Counted from the first letter of the stretch, positions 15,171 to 24,285 are shown. The stretch is 64,000 bases of DNA from Sporomusaceae bacterium FL31 (GCA_003990955.1 BIFV01000005.1:228239-292238); one strand, 5' to 3'. Notes: generated by a model not told the origin, from the letters alone. Made by a program: numbers and translations.

Positions 15171-16285
15171 TATTTTGTCGGCATCTCTTCCAGCAGCACG
15201 GTTACTGTTTGATTTTTACCATTACGCCCAATAACGACTTCGGCCTTGCTGCCTATCGGCTGAGAGTCAACAGCTGAACGCAGATCGGCTACACTATTGG
15301 TTTCAATACCGGCAATCTTGAAGATAATATCGCCTTCGCGAATACCGGCTTTATAGGCTGGACCGTCTTGTGATGACTGAGCCACATAGACGCCGTGATC
15401 AATATTCAAGTCATAGCCATACTTAGCGGCACTGGCTTTATCCAGTATGCCTACCCCAAGGTAAGCTCGCACCACCCGGCCCTTTTCTACAATGGATTGA
15501 ATAATGGGTCTAGCCGTATTGATCGGAATAGAGAAGCCGATACCTTCTACGCCAGCAACAGAAATTTTAGCACTATTAATACCAATAACAACGCCATCGG
15601 CGTTCACTAAAGCTCCACCTGAATTACCAGGATTGATAGCCGCGTCGGTTTGGATCAGTTTAAATTTACGTTCACCAATTTCGATGGAACGGTTTAAGGC
15701 ACTGATTACCCCGGCAGTAACGCTGCCTTTAAATTCAAGGCCTAGCGGATTGCCAATTGCGATAGCCGGTTCACCGACGATAAGACCGTCCGAATCCCCA
15801 AGGGTTGCTGCCGGCAAGCCAGTAGCCTCAACCTTTACTACCGCAAGATCAGTCGCCGGATCTGAACCAAGAACTTGTCCTGGTATGGTTCGACCATCTG
15901 ATAAGGAAACCACAATTTCCTGTGCGTTTTCAACAACATGATAGTTGGTGGCAATATACCCATTGGCGTCAATAATAACCCCTGAACCGGTTCCCTGTTC
16001 AATCAGTACTTTGCGGTTAAAATAATCACGCGCATAGGCCTTATTCGTAATCCCCACCACAGCCGGTCCGACTGCTTGAGCAGCTCTAGCCACCGGTGTG
16101 TTGCGGGCCTCTGAGACTGTTCCATTCTGGGCAGGCTGCTGCAAGTTCGGAATGAACGAGGCATGCTGCGGCTCTGGCTTGGCCAGCTGTTTACCAGAAT
16201 ATCCGGCAACAATTCCGCCGCCCAATATGGTTCCAATGACTAAAACTATCACATAGGGAGCTACTTTTTTATATACAGCTCGCAT
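15170..16285 (-). CDS. HtrA/DegP-type membrane-anchored serine protease
   Basis: 371 residues. One N-terminal transmembrane anchor (VAPYVIVLVIGTILGGGIVA) leaves the protease outside the membrane. S1C catalytic triad: His in ATNYHVVENA, Asp in DPATDLAVVKV, Ser in INPGNSGGALV. A single PDZ domain occupies about residues 270-365. It degrades misfolded envelope proteins. Strong AAGGAGG before the ATG. Second gene of the walJ-htrA-rlmH unit, equivalent in position to Bacillus HtrC (YycK); about 120 bases separate it from walJ, so it may also have its own promoter. Confidence 0.93.
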   Translation of the reverse strand: MRAVYKKVAPYVIVLVIGTILGGGIVAGYSGKQLAKPEPQHASFIPNLQQPAQNGTVSEARNTPVARAAQAVGPAVVGITNKAYARDYFNRKVLIEQGTGSGVIIDANGYIATNYHVVENAQEIVVSLSDGRTIPGQVLGSDPATDLAVVKVEATGLPAATLGDSDGLIVGEPAIAIGNPLGLEFKGSVTAGVISALNRSIEIGERKFKLIQTDAAINPGNSGGALVNADGVVIGINSAKISVAGVEGIGFSIPINTARPIIQSIVEKGRVVRAYLGVGILDKASAAKYGYDLNIDHGVYVAQSSQDGPAYKAGIREGDIIFKIAGIETNSVADLRSAVDSQPIGSKAEVVIGRNGKNQTVTVLLEEMPTK

Positions 16286-16406
16286 AGTATCTTCCTCCTT
16301 AGAAAATTACTGCGGCAACTCCTTGAGAGTTGTCTAAGTACGATTCCTCATGCAGCAGTAATCATATGATGCAGCTTGGCAGATCATGCGTAGATTGATC
16401 GTTGAC

Positions 16407-17204
16407 TTACTTATCCAGCCATAATGGATCATCGGCAAAGCTTGCCGTTCGATCCGGATAAGTCAGCCTAATATCAAGCTCCACGTCCAGCTCGCACCCC
16501 TGTTCGCTGAGAATATTACGTACAGTAGTTTCGGCAATTTCAGGGCGATTATTCTCCTGACTTAAATGCGCCAAAAAAACTTTCGTGTGCTGCTGTTTGT
16601 GCATCCGAGCAATGGTCCAGGCAGCATCTGTATTGGATAAATGGCCCCGGTTACTCATAATCCGGCGTTTCAAATGCCAAGGATATGAGCCGTTTTTCAA
16701 TAAATCTACATCATGATTGGCTTCAAATACTAAAACGTCTGAATACGCAATGGCCTTTTTGACGCTGTCGGTAACAAAGCCCAGATCAGTAGCTACACTA
16801 CATTTATTTTCTTGGTGATAAAGACTGAAGCCGACTGGATCTGCAGCATCATGTGAAATGCTAAATGGTTCAACTTTTACCGCCCCAATGTCCAAGCTAT
16901 CGCCAATCACATTGCAGCAGCAATCCGGCAGTATTTCCCGGCAATACATGGACGAAAACGTCGCTGCTCTAGCATACACTGGTGTTTTATATTTTTTAGT
17001 CAAAGTTGGCAATCCGTTGATATGATCACGATGTTCGTGAGTAATCAGAATGCCATCCAACTCCTCTATGGCTGTACCTAATGCAGCTAAGCTAGCCTTG
17101 ATGCGCCTGGCGCTTATCCCGGCATCAACCAGCAGCTTGGTTTGTCCCATTTCGATAAAAGTGGCATTGCCGGTACTCCCGCTTGCCAGAACATGAACTT
17201 GCAT
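16407..17204 (-). CDS. walJ: MBL-fold metallohydrolase, WalJ/YycJ family
   Basis: 265 residues. Metallo-beta-lactamase fold with zinc ligands ITHEHRDHINGL (HxHxDH), His in SISHDAAD and Asp of SVATDLGF. In Bacillus and Streptococcus the protein is linked to the WalRK system and to coordination of division and DNA replication; the biochemical reaction is unsettled, with a 5'-exonuclease proposed. The neighbouring htrA and rlmH fit the conserved wal neighbourhood, but walR and walK are not adjacent here; a mutase gene and terminator come next. AAAGGAG precedes the ATG. Confidence 0.88.
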   Translation of the reverse strand: MQVHVLASGSTGNATFIEMGQTKLLVDAGISARRIKASLAALGTAIEELDGILITHEHRDHINGLPTLTKKYKTPVYARAATFSSMYCREILPDCCCNVIGDSLDIGAVKVEPFSISHDAADPVGFSLYHQENKCSVATDLGFVTDSVKKAIAYSDVLVFEANHDVDLLKNGSYPWHLKRRIMSNRGHLSNTDAAWTIARMHKQQHTKVFLAHLSQENNRPEIAETTVRNILSEQGCELDVELDIRLTYPDRTASFADDPLWLDK

Positions 17205-17318
17205 CAGAAACGTACTCCTTTTGTTGATAAATGACTCTATGTAATTCGACTTTACTGTGCTTAAATCCTCTTTGTAAGTCTTAGTAGAGCCGTTGCCAGC
17301 ATTTGCTGAAAATCATCC

Positions 17319-17377
17319 TAAAATATAGAAGATGCCTTGATTCTGCATTGCAAAACCAAGGCATCTTCTATATTTTA
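17319..17377. terminator. terminator of the phosphohexomutase gene
   Basis: 21-bp perfectly paired arms (17319-17339 and 17357-17377). The right arm overlaps the last codons of the minus-strand mutase gene. Confidence 0.88.
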
Positions 17378-18711
17378 GGCATTGCTGCCAGGACACTGTC
17401 TTTTATGGGTTCCGGCAAAGATGTCAGCAGCAGATTGGCAATCTCCCTCAGCCGTTCGGCGGATTTTGCTTCAAATCGTAACGTGAACAGCGGTTCAGTA
17501 ACCGAAGCGCGAATCATGGCCCAGCCGTCTGCGAATTCTACCCGCACACCATCAATCAGATTAGGCTGGTAGTGACTTAAGGCAGCAGCCACTTGGGCTA
17601 AAATCGCTTCCTTGTCTGAACCTGAATATTTTACCCGTACCTCAGGCGTCAACAGGTAGTTTGGTATGGCATCAATCAAGCCTGAAAGCGGTCCATGTTT
17701 GGCCACATATTCACAAATCTTTTGACCGGCAAACATCCCGTCATCATAACCCAGTTCGGAGAAAAAGAAATGGCCGCTAATTTCACCAGCGAAAAGTGCC
17801 TTCTCCCGAATAAAAGCCGATTTACTAAAAGTATGACCTGCCCGCGCCATGACCGGCCGGCCGCCAGCTGCAGCAATTTGCTCCGGCACCACCATAGAGC
17901 ATTTGGCATCATAGATGATAGGACCTGGCTGCTGTTCCAAATAATTACGGGCTAACAATACCAGAATGTCATCATTATCGACCGCCCGTCCTGTTTCATC
18001 AACAAAGCCCACGCGGTCGCCATCGCCATCAAATGCAATTCCCAGCATAGCACCTGTCTCGCGGACTTTCTGGCTTAGTGCAGTAAGATTTTCTGGCACA
18101 GCCGGATTGGGTGGACGGTTAGGGAAAGTTCCGTCAGCTTGGCAAAAGAGTTCAATGACTTCAAAGCCCAGCCGGCGATAAAGCTCTGGGGCAATATGCG
18201 ATGTTGCACCATTACCGGCATCTAAGACGATTTTAAAAGAGCCGGATTTGGCCTTCCCGGCTGTATAATTCAGATAGTCCTCAATAATCGGCAGCTTAAT
18301 CTCGCTGCCGCAAGCCGAAATCATCGCTCCAGATTCGGTTAAGCTGGCAATTTCGGCAATATCAGCCTCAGTCACTGGTTGTGGTCCCAGAACCAGTTTA
18401 AAGCCATTATAGGCAGCTGGATTGTGGGAGGCTGTCACCATCACACCACCATACGCCTCTGTCATCTTTTGGGCGAAATAGAATACTGGTGTCGCTACCG
18501 TACCGATATTAATGACCTCACAGCCTGAGCGCACCAGACCATCTACCATAATCTGCTGCAGCCTTGGAGTAGATAAACGAATATCGCCGCCAACAACAAC
18601 CTGTTTGCCACTTAGTTTGGTACCCACTGCCAGGGCAATTTTTTCAGCCATTTGATCACTCAATTCGGCACCGGCAATACCGCGAATATCACAGGCATGG
18701 AAAATACTCAT
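17368..18711 (-). CDS. phosphomannomutase/phosphoglucomutase
   Basis: 447 residues in the alpha-D-phosphohexomutase fold. Catalytic phosphoserine loop VMVTASHNPAAYNGFK, Mg loop FDGDGDRVGFVDE, sugar loop FAGEISGHFFF and phosphate-binding loop MIRASVTEPLF appear in order. It interconverts hexose 1- and 6-phosphates for cell-wall or exopolysaccharide precursors; PMM/PGM (AlgC-like) dual specificity is the usual reading of this form. I start at MSIFHACDIRGI because AAGGGAG lies 6 bases upstream. Own terminator; no sugar-nucleotide genes adjoin it. Confidence 0.92.
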   Translation of the reverse strand: MSIFHACDIRGIAGAELSDQMAEKIALAVGTKLSGKQVVVGGDIRLSTPRLQQIMVDGLVRSGCEVINIGTVATPVFYFAQKMTEAYGGVMVTASHNPAAYNGFKLVLGPQPVTEADIAEIASLTESGAMISACGSEIKLPIIEDYLNYTAGKAKSGSFKIVLDAGNGATSHIAPELYRRLGFEVIELFCQADGTFPNRPPNPAVPENLTALSQKVRETGAMLGIAFDGDGDRVGFVDETGRAVDNDDILVLLARNYLEQQPGPIIYDAKCSMVVPEQIAAAGGRPVMARAGHTFSKSAFIREKALFAGEISGHFFFSELGYDDGMFAGQKICEYVAKHGPLSGLIDAIPNYLLTPEVRVKYSGSDKEAILAQVAAALSHYQPNLIDGVRVEFADGWAMIRASVTEPLFTLRFEAKSAERLREIANLLLTSLPEPIKDSVLAAMPKI

Positions 18712-18864
18712 AAGAAACTCCCTTCGATTCAATAGCAATTATCCTTAATTTTAGCATGATACAACAAAATAATACAAGTTGAAGGCCGTTAACTTATGGT
18801 AACCCCTGATTAAACTCTGTCATAAGATATATCAAAACAGCAAAGTGTTAAGGAGGGTTTTGTT

Positions 18865-19158
18865 GTGCCTAAACGCCACAAAGCACCCAAACAAAGTAAA
18901 AAACCAGTAGCGACTGCCTCGCTGCAGCATAAGAAAAAACACCGCAGTCGCAGCATTATGAAACCGCTAAGCTTAAGGAGGTTCTTCATGCCGAATATTG
19001 ACAAGATTGTTAAGTCTTTGCTAAATGAAATGGAAGAAAGCAAAGAAGTAATGAAGACTGGCGTTCGCAATCAAGAAAAATTAATTCAGCAAAATGACCA
19101 AATCATTGATACTCTGGAAAAAATTTATAATACAGTTGGCTCAAAAAATACCCGCTAA
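18865..19158 (+). CDS. 97-aa basic/coiled-coil small protein with two possible starts
   Basis: From GTG 18865 (AAGGAGGG upstream) the protein has a very basic, disordered 41-residue head (MPKRHKAPKQSKKPVATASL and on) and then an acidic-amphipathic helical part beginning MPNIDKIVKSLLNEMEESKE. That second Met, ATG 18988, has its own perfect AAGGAGG six bases upstream, so a 56-residue form may be made as well. No known domain recognised. Monocistronic with a shared terminator. The helical part could form a coiled coil; function unknown. Confidence 0.65.
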   Translation: MPKRHKAPKQSKKPVATASLQHKKKHRSRSIMKPLSLRRFFMPNIDKIVKSLLNEMEESKEVMKTGVRNQEKLIQQNDQIIDTLEKIYNTVGSKNTR

Positions 19159-19178
19159 AGGATCTCCCCCTTTAAGCA

Positions 19179-19218
19179 AAAAGAGATATTCGGCTCATTA
19201 GAACCGGATATCTCTTTT
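19179..19218. terminator. bidirectional terminator between convergent genes
   Basis: AAAAGAGATATTCGG (19179-19193) pairs with CCGGATATCTCTTTT (19204-19218) with one wobble. Confidence 0.85.
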
Positions 19219-20092
19219 AATTTTCAGGATAGTTTTTCATGTTGTCGACCGCCCAAGTACGCCATGCTGAATCAAAGTCTGCATAGTCCATATCAAGAGA
19301 TTGACTAATGGCTTTTTCAAGACTTTGCCCAGTTTTCAAAGCACTAATCACCTGTTTGAGTTTACTCTCACCATGCACTTCAGCAATATAGCGAATAGCA
19401 GCCAGCGATTGGCGATAGGCCAAGGACTGATTATCAAGGTTATCAAAGTCGCCGCTTAATTGTTCCATAGTATACAACTGCTGATGGAAGGTATTGCTCG
19501 GAACAACCCATTCATAATGGTTAACCTTATATTCAACATATTGTGCCAATCCTTCAGTAAACCAGCGTGGATAATTACCATTGGTAATGTGGTCAAATAC
19601 CAAATGAGTAAATTCATGAACCATTGGCCCTGTTTGAATAAATTCGCTGACCGTATCCCCGTCTTTCATCCAAGCTTGGGGAGAAAGCAGCTGAATGACG
19701 CCACCCCAGTATACACCCATAGCACTTTCATTATTAGACCAGCCAAATGCTTTGCGCAATTCATTTTTATCGGGATAAACCACAATAACGGTTTTTGCTT
19801 TAGGTTCATAACCCAATTCACTGGTAACCGGACGATAAGCCTGTTCGGCTGCTTGCGCAATCATATCCAAGCTGCCGGCATCGCCAGGCGTATATTTAAT
19901 AATGAAATGCTGTGTTTCATATTCGCTCATATTACGGGTCTCATAGCTAAGTTTAGCTTGCGCCCCTTGCCGAACCAGCGGATACAGCCACATCTGAGGC
20001 CGTGCCGGTACTAGTACAAATAATAATACGACAGCGATTAGCACGACCACTCCTGTGACCATAGTCACATCGTTTTGATTGATAAGTTTCAT
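19217..20092 (-). CDS. membrane-anchored MA-family metallopeptidase (gluzincin)
   Basis: 291 residues. One N-terminal transmembrane anchor (VTGVVVLIAVVLLFVLVPA), then an extracytoplasmic peptidase domain. Zinc motif PMVHEFTHLVFDH (HExxH) with the third ligand Glu in WFTEGLAQYVEYK, the peptidase MA-like pattern. A possible substrate cannot be inferred. I start at MKLINQNDVTM, with AGGAG 10 bases upstream; the longer frame contains the -10 box TATAAT and cannot be translated. Stop lies in the convergent terminator. Confidence 0.85.
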   Translation of the reverse strand: MKLINQNDVTMVTGVVVLIAVVLLFVLVPARPQMWLYPLVRQGAQAKLSYETRNMSEYETQHFIIKYTPGDAGSLDMIAQAAEQAYRPVTSELGYEPKAKTVIVVYPDKNELRKAFGWSNNESAMGVYWGGVIQLLSPQAWMKDGDTVSEFIQTGPMVHEFTHLVFDHITNGNYPRWFTEGLAQYVEYKVNHYEWVVPSNTFHQQLYTMEQLSGDFDNLDNQSLAYRQSLAAIRYIAEVHGESKLKQVISALKTGQSLEKAISQSLDMDYADFDSAWRTWAVDNMKNYPEN

Positions 20093-20226
20093 AACGGCAC
20101 ATCTCCTCTCTAAGAGAATAAAAGGCCCATCTGCACGCGGCATCTGAACCTTTTCAAAGTTAATATTTATTGGATTCTTATTATAACACACCTGAGAGGG
20201 GTAAGCCTATCGGTATTTTATGTAAA

Positions 20227-20871
20227 CTAACTACAGGAGACTATGGTTACACCCGCACTCGTTCCCAGCCTGGTAGCTCCAGCCTCAATCATAGCCTCAG
20301 CTTGCTCACGTGTACGGATTCCACCGGATGCCTTAATCCCTAATTGATTGCCAACAACTGCTTTAAACAATTGGATATCAGCAATAGTGGCACCACCCGG
20401 GCCGAATCCTGTCGATGTTTTGACATAAGCAGCACCGCCTGTCAGCACGGCCTGACAAGCCAATCTTTTTTCATCATCCGTTAACAAACCTGTTTCGATA
20501 ATCACTTTGACCTTACTATCGCCTGCAGCTTCTACGACTTGCCGAATATCATCAGTTACGGCTTCCCATAAGCCAAGCTTTGCAGCGCCAATGTTCATCA
20601 CCATATCCAATTCATCAGCTTTGCGCAAAACAGCTTCCCGGGCTTCAAAAGCTTTCACTGTAGAGAGTGTTGCCCCCAAAGGAAAACCAATTACAGTTGC
20701 CACTTTCACGCCTGATCCGGCCAAAAGATGGGCAGCCAGATCAACATAGCATGGATTTACGCAGACTGAGGCAAACTGATATTGCCTGGCTTCTGCACAG
20801 AGATTTTTTATCAGTTCAATCGTTGCATCAGGTTTGAGAATTGTATGGTCAATATATTGATTTAACAACAT
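20227..20871 (-). CDS. deoC: deoxyribose-phosphate aldolase
   Basis: 214 residues, TIM barrel. Cleaves 2-deoxyribose 5-phosphate into glyceraldehyde 3-phosphate and acetaldehyde in deoxynucleoside catabolism. The Schiff-base Lys is in AYVKTSTGFG and the second active-site Lys in GIKASGGIR; DHTILKPDAT at the N terminus is also typical. AAGGAGG sits before the ATG. No other deo genes (phosphopentomutase, phosphorylases) are nearby, so it is a stand-alone unit. Confidence 0.95.
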   Translation of the reverse strand: MLLNQYIDHTILKPDATIELIKNLCAEARQYQFASVCVNPCYVDLAAHLLAGSGVKVATVIGFPLGATLSTVKAFEAREAVLRKADELDMVMNIGAAKLGLWEAVTDDIRQVVEAAGDSKVKVIIETGLLTDDEKRLACQAVLTGGAAYVKTSTGFGPGGATIADIQLFKAVVGNQLGIKASGGIRTREQAEAMIEAGATRLGTSAGVTIVSCS

Positions 20872-20973
20872 GGTGATTCCTCCTTATGTAGACCAAATGG
20901 TTATACACTATGATAATTCTAGATTTGTAAGACCAATCCTTTAGCTGCTATTCCCTCCACTACTATTCACAAT

Positions 20974-21004
20974 AAAAAAAGCTGTACAGCTCAAGCTGTA
21001 CAGC
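20974..21004 (-). terminator. terminator of the perR-like gene
   Basis: GCTGTACAGC repeated either side of TCAA (20981-20990, 20995-21004); each copy is also self-complementary. Seven T follow on the minus strand. Confidence 0.85.
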
Positions 21005-21026
21005 CCATACATGACCTAGTATAAAA

Positions 21027-21458
21027 TTAGTGACTTTTTTCAGAAGCTTGACAAGCTGGACAAACGCCATAGAAATAAAATTGTTGACCAGTCAAACGAT
21101 ACGTTGTTTTACTGGAGACATCGTCAATAAAATCGTTGGAGTCAATATTCTCAAGATCATCAACCCGCCCGCAGCTCATGCAGCGAATATGGGGATGATT
21201 CTGAGTGACGGCATCATAGCGGAAACTATCTTCACCTACATTTAGAATCTGCACTAAGCCAATCTCTTTAAGAATCTCAATGGTTTTATAAACTGTTGCT
21301 AAGCTCATTGTTGGATAATGCGGCTGAAGTTCATTGAAAATCATCTCTGCACTAGGATGAGCTTTGGTTGCGGATAACACACTATAGATAGCCAGACGCT
21401 GAGGAGTCACTTTAAAGCCTTTGTCTCTAAGCAACGCTGTTACATTTTGTTCTTCCAT
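21027..21458 (-). CDS. perR: Fur-family regulator, PerR-like
   Basis: 143 residues: winged HTH (VTPQRLAIYSVLSATKAHPSA, MSLATVYKTIEILKEIGLVQ) and a dimer domain. Structural zinc Cys pairs are CMSCG and CPACQ. The regulatory ligand set of PerR is seen: His of KAHPSAE, Asp of FRYDAVT and the His pair of NHPHIRC. That favours a peroxide sensor over Fur. A near-consensus PerR/Fur box upstream points to autoregulation. Its downstream neighbour deoC is probably unrelated. Zur or Fur is the alternative. Confidence 0.8.
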   Translation of the reverse strand: MEEQNVTALLRDKGFKVTPQRLAIYSVLSATKAHPSAEMIFNELQPHYPTMSLATVYKTIEILKEIGLVQILNVGEDSFRYDAVTQNHPHIRCMSCGRVDDLENIDSNDFIDDVSSKTTYRLTGQQFYFYGVCPACQASEKSH

Positions 21459-21546
21459 GACTAACACCCACTTTACATTTTAATACTCTCAAAATTCGCA
21501 AAGTCTAAGTTAAACTTAAGATTAATTCCGAGATATAAGTTATAGA

Positions 21547-21561
21547 AAATAATTATTACTA
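21547..21561 (-). promoter_or_regulatory. PerR/Fur-type box upstream of perR
   Basis: The minus strand reads TAGTAATAATTATTT, which matches the PerR consensus TTATAATNATTATAA at 10 of 14 defined bases, with the core intact except its first base. Confidence 0.55.
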
Positions 21562-21700
21562 AATAGTTTCGTTTTAATTTTACTTAATTTGAGAATGAAT
21601 GTCAAGACTTATAAAATAAGATGTCAACCATTTTCAGAAAAAATTTATTTATATACTAAATTTTTATTAAGACAATAAAAATACTGATTTCATATTAAGG

Positions 21701-21738
21701 AAAAACTCGTGAGACATAGTCAGTCTCACGAGTTTTTT
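21701..21738. terminator. terminator of the spore-coat genes
   Basis: AAAAACTCGTGAGAC (21701-21715) pairs with GTCTCACGAGTTTTT (21723-21737). Confidence 0.88.
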
Positions 21739-21739
21739 A

Positions 21740-22138
21740 CTATTGCATTTGTTGATTTCCTTGACTGCTTTGGCTGCCTTGGCCACCGCTTTGCTGACTG
21801 CCATTAAATTTATTCTTAACTTGGCTGATGGATTGCGGCGATGCACTTTGTACATTGTAATAACCTTTTTGTTGCATGACATCAAAGATTTGTTTTTGCT
21901 GACTGTAAACATCACCAAGTACAGTCATATAGTCACGGCGTAATTGATCGTCAGACGCCTCAAGAATATAAGTGTTCAGTGATGAAGCCATCATCTTGGT
22001 TTCATTCAATGCCAACTGCAGTACATCCTGGTCAGAAAACTGTACGCCTTGACCGCTCATTTGACCTTGCTGCTGTTGATTTTGTTGACCACCTTGCTGT
22101 TGTTGTCCCTGGCCTTGCTGTTGTCCCATTTGTGCCAT
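21740..22138 (-). CDS. CotF-like spore coat protein
   Basis: 132 residues. A Gln/Gly-rich low-complexity head (about 28 residues), then the CotF-type helical domain FSDQDVLQLALNETKMMASS, ILEASDDQLRRDYMTVLGD and IFDVMQQKGYYNVQSA, then another Gln/Ser/Gly-rich tail. Coat proteins of this type are made in the mother cell late in sporulation. GAGGTG precedes ATG 22138. Second gene of a two-gene unit with the 65-aa protein upstream. It is the clearest sign that the organism sporulates. Confidence 0.88.
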   Translation of the reverse strand: MAQMGQQQGQGQQQQGGQQNQQQQGQMSGQGVQFSDQDVLQLALNETKMMASSLNTYILEASDDQLRRDYMTVLGDVYSQQKQIFDVMQQKGYYNVQSASPQSISQVKNKFNGSQQSGGQGSQSSQGNQQMQ

Positions 22139-22151
22139 CGTATTCACCTCA

Positions 22152-22349
22152 CTATTGTAATTTTTGACCGTTGTTCAGATACTTGCTTACAGTTTGAAAA
22201 TGTTGCTGACTCTTTTGAGCAAACTGTTGGAATAATTGTTTGCATTGATTATCTTGGACGGTGCTGGCCAAGTGATTCATTGTTTTAACGCAGCTTTGCT
22301 CGCCACCGAGAAAATCTTCTAAATGCAGCAATTCTTTTTGTGTCAACAT
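22152..22349 (-). CDS. small spore-coat-associated helical protein
   Basis: 65 residues starting MLTQKELLHLEDFLGGEQSC, with AAGGAGGG upstream of the ATG. All helical, similar in pattern (LTQKEL..LED....E, MNHLASTVQD) to the short partners that commonly precede CotF genes in Clostridia and Negativicutes. It sits 13 bases before the CotF gene, which fits a two-gene coat operon. No enzyme motif. A mother-cell sigma factor promoter is expected but I could not identify one with confidence. Confidence 0.75.
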   Translation of the reverse strand: MLTQKELLHLEDFLGGEQSCVKTMNHLASTVQDNQCKQLFQQFAQKSQQHFQTVSKYLNNGQKLQ

Positions 22350-22413
22350 TAAAATCCCTCCTTTCAGTTTAACGAAATTAGTTTGTATCATCGGCTATCT
22401 TTCTATGTCTAGA

Positions 22414-22481
22414 AAATAATGATTTATAAAAAAAAACCGTCTGAGCAAGCTCAGACGGTTTTTTTTTATAAATCATTATTT
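22414..22481. terminator. exceptionally long perfect inverted repeat, terminator of cstA
   Basis: Two 33-base arms (22414-22446 and 22449-22481) are perfectly complementary around a two-base centre. The core CCGTCTGAGC/GCTCAGACGG is flanked by nine A and nine T and then a further AT-rich stem. It overlaps the cstA stop codon and works on either strand. Confidence 0.9.
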
Positions 22482-24285
22482 AATTGGCAATGGTTTCGTT
22501 TTTCGGAGCTTCGCTATAATTGGGTGGAACAGTCTTGGCCAAGTGAATCCAGCGGCGAATGGAATCTATCAGTACCACCGTAACCAGAACGAACATGATA
22601 CCGCTCACTCCAGCCAGCAGATAGTTCTTGGCCGGCAGATAGGAATTGAAGATGTTCATGTAATCGGCAGTAAAGGTAACTGTCGCCAGGAAGGTCATTG
22701 GCAAAATAGTGACCCAAGCATAACGGCCTTTACCCATTCTAAACAGCATGGTGGTACCAATGGCCAGGGTCATCGTACCCAGGAGTTGGTTGGAAACCCC
22801 GAACAGCGGCCAAATGGTGGAGATGTTGCCTTGCAATACTAAGTAACCCCAGGCAAAGCAGATCAATGCGCTGGTAAAGATAATGCCAGGCCACCAGTGA
22901 GTGTTCTTGAGTGGTTTATAAATTGTTCCACCCATTTCTTGTAATAAGTAGCGGCCTACGCGAGTGCCAGCGTCAATCAGGGTAAGAATAAACAAAGCTT
23001 CAAACATAATGCAGAAATGGTACCAGAAGGACATGAGGGCTTCCATGCCCGGTATTTTTGAAAAAATATGAGCCATACCAACAGCCAGAGAAACAGCACC
23101 GCCTGGACGTCCTGCAATGTTCTCACCAACCATTTGTGATAGGTAAGGCAATTCATCAACAACCATTCCCAGTTTGGCAAATGCTGCTGGGGTAGAGTTG
23201 ATCGCAAAATAGTCAGCTGGCTGCAAGCTTGTGGCCGCAATCAACGCCATTAAAGCAACAAAGCTTTCTACCAGCATGGCGCCATAGCCAATCGGTAGAA
23301 TTTCTCTTTCATTCATAATCATTTTTGGCGTTGTACCGGTGCTAATGAGAGAGTGGAAACCGGATAAAGCACCACAGGCAATTGTAATAAATACAAACGG
23401 CCAAACCGGACCACCAATGACAGGTCCGCCGCCATGAATGAATTGACTGAATGCTGGCATATGAATGTCAGGTCTTACCAAGATAATACCGATGGTAAGC
23501 GCTGCAATTGTACCGATTTTCATATAAGTGCTGAGATAGTCGCGTGGAGCTAACAGCAGCCATACCGGCAGAGCAGCCGCACAGAAACCATAGACAGCTA
23601 ACATAATAGATAATTGCTTAATATTGAAAGTAAAATATGGAGCTAATGGTGAGTTTTGAATCCATGGACCAACAAAGACGGCAGCAAGCACCAAGATTAC
23701 ACCGATGATCGAAGCTTCCTGGATTTTGCCAGGGCGCAGCCAGCGCAGATAAATACCAATAAAAACAGCAATTGGTATGGTAGCTGCAACCGTAAATGTA
23801 CCCCATGGACTGTTGTACAATGCATTAGCGACTACCACTGCCATCCCGGCAAGAGTGATAACCAGCAAGAATAATACGGCAATGGAAGCACAAAAACCTG
23901 ATACCGTACTCACTTCTTTTTTCGCAATCTGCGCTACTGATAAACCATCATGACGGATTGACGCGAACAAGATGACCATATCATGGACAGCACCTGCAAA
24001 CACGGCCCCAATCAGTAACCACAGCGTTCCTGGCAAGTAACCGAATTGAGCAGCGATTACCGGCCCTACCAATGGGCCTGCACCTGCGATAGCGGCAAAG
24101 TGATGGCCGAAAGTAACCCACTTGTTGGTTGGTACATAGTCCCGCCCGTCGTCAAGGCGTACTGCTGGCGGAACCTTATTGGCATCCAGTGCAAGCACTT
24201 TAGCGGCTATGAAAGAACCATAAATACGATACGCCAAGGTTAGCCAAAGTGCGGCGATAATGACAAGATAAATGCCATTCATCAT
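22480..24285 (-). CDS. cstA: carbon starvation protein A (CstA) family transporter
   Basis: 601 residues with many hydrophobic segments. Family blocks: YVPTNKWVTFGHHFAAIAGAGPLVGPV, AQFGYLPGTLWLLIGAVFAG (given here only as landmarks), CGALSGFHSLISTGTTPKM and the long C-terminal membrane half. In E. coli, CstA and BtsT import peptides or pyruvate with protons. The gene lies downstream of a LytS/LytR pair on the same strand, separated by a terminator, mirroring the BtsSR-BtsT logic, so regulated pyruvate uptake is a reasonable inference. AAGGAGG precedes ATGATG. Confidence 0.93.
   Translation of the reverse strand: MMNGIYLVIIAALWLTLAYRIYGSFIAAKVLALDANKVPPAVRLDDGRDYVPTNKWVTFGHHFAAIAGAGPLVGPVIAAQFGYLPGTLWLLIGAVFAGAVHDMVILFASIRHDGLSVAQIAKKEVSTVSGFCASIAVLFLLVITLAGMAVVVANALYNSPWGTFTVAATIPIAVFIGIYLRWLRPGKIQEASIIGVILVLAAVFVGPWIQNSPLAPYFTFNIKQLSIMLAVYGFCAAALPVWLLLAPRDYLSTYMKIGTIAALTIGIILVRPDIHMPAFSQFIHGGGPVIGGPVWPFVFITIACGALSGFHSLISTGTTPKMIMNEREILPIGYGAMLVESFVALMALIAATSLQPADYFAINSTPAAFAKLGMVVDELPYLSQMVGENIAGRPGGAVSLAVGMAHIFSKIPGMEALMSFWYHFCIMFEALFILTLIDAGTRVGRYLLQEMGGTIYKPLKNTHWWPGIIFTSALICFAWGYLVLQGNISTIWPLFGVSNQLLGTMTLAIGTTMLFRMGKGRYAWVTILPMTFLATVTFTADYMNIFNSYLPAKNYLLAGVSGIMFVLVTVVLIDSIRRWIHLAKTVPPNYSEAPKNETIAN

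Noticed and set aside
20093..20191. N-terminal extension of the MA-family peptidase
   Set aside because: It contains a TATAAT promoter element, and a proper ribosome site lies before 20092.
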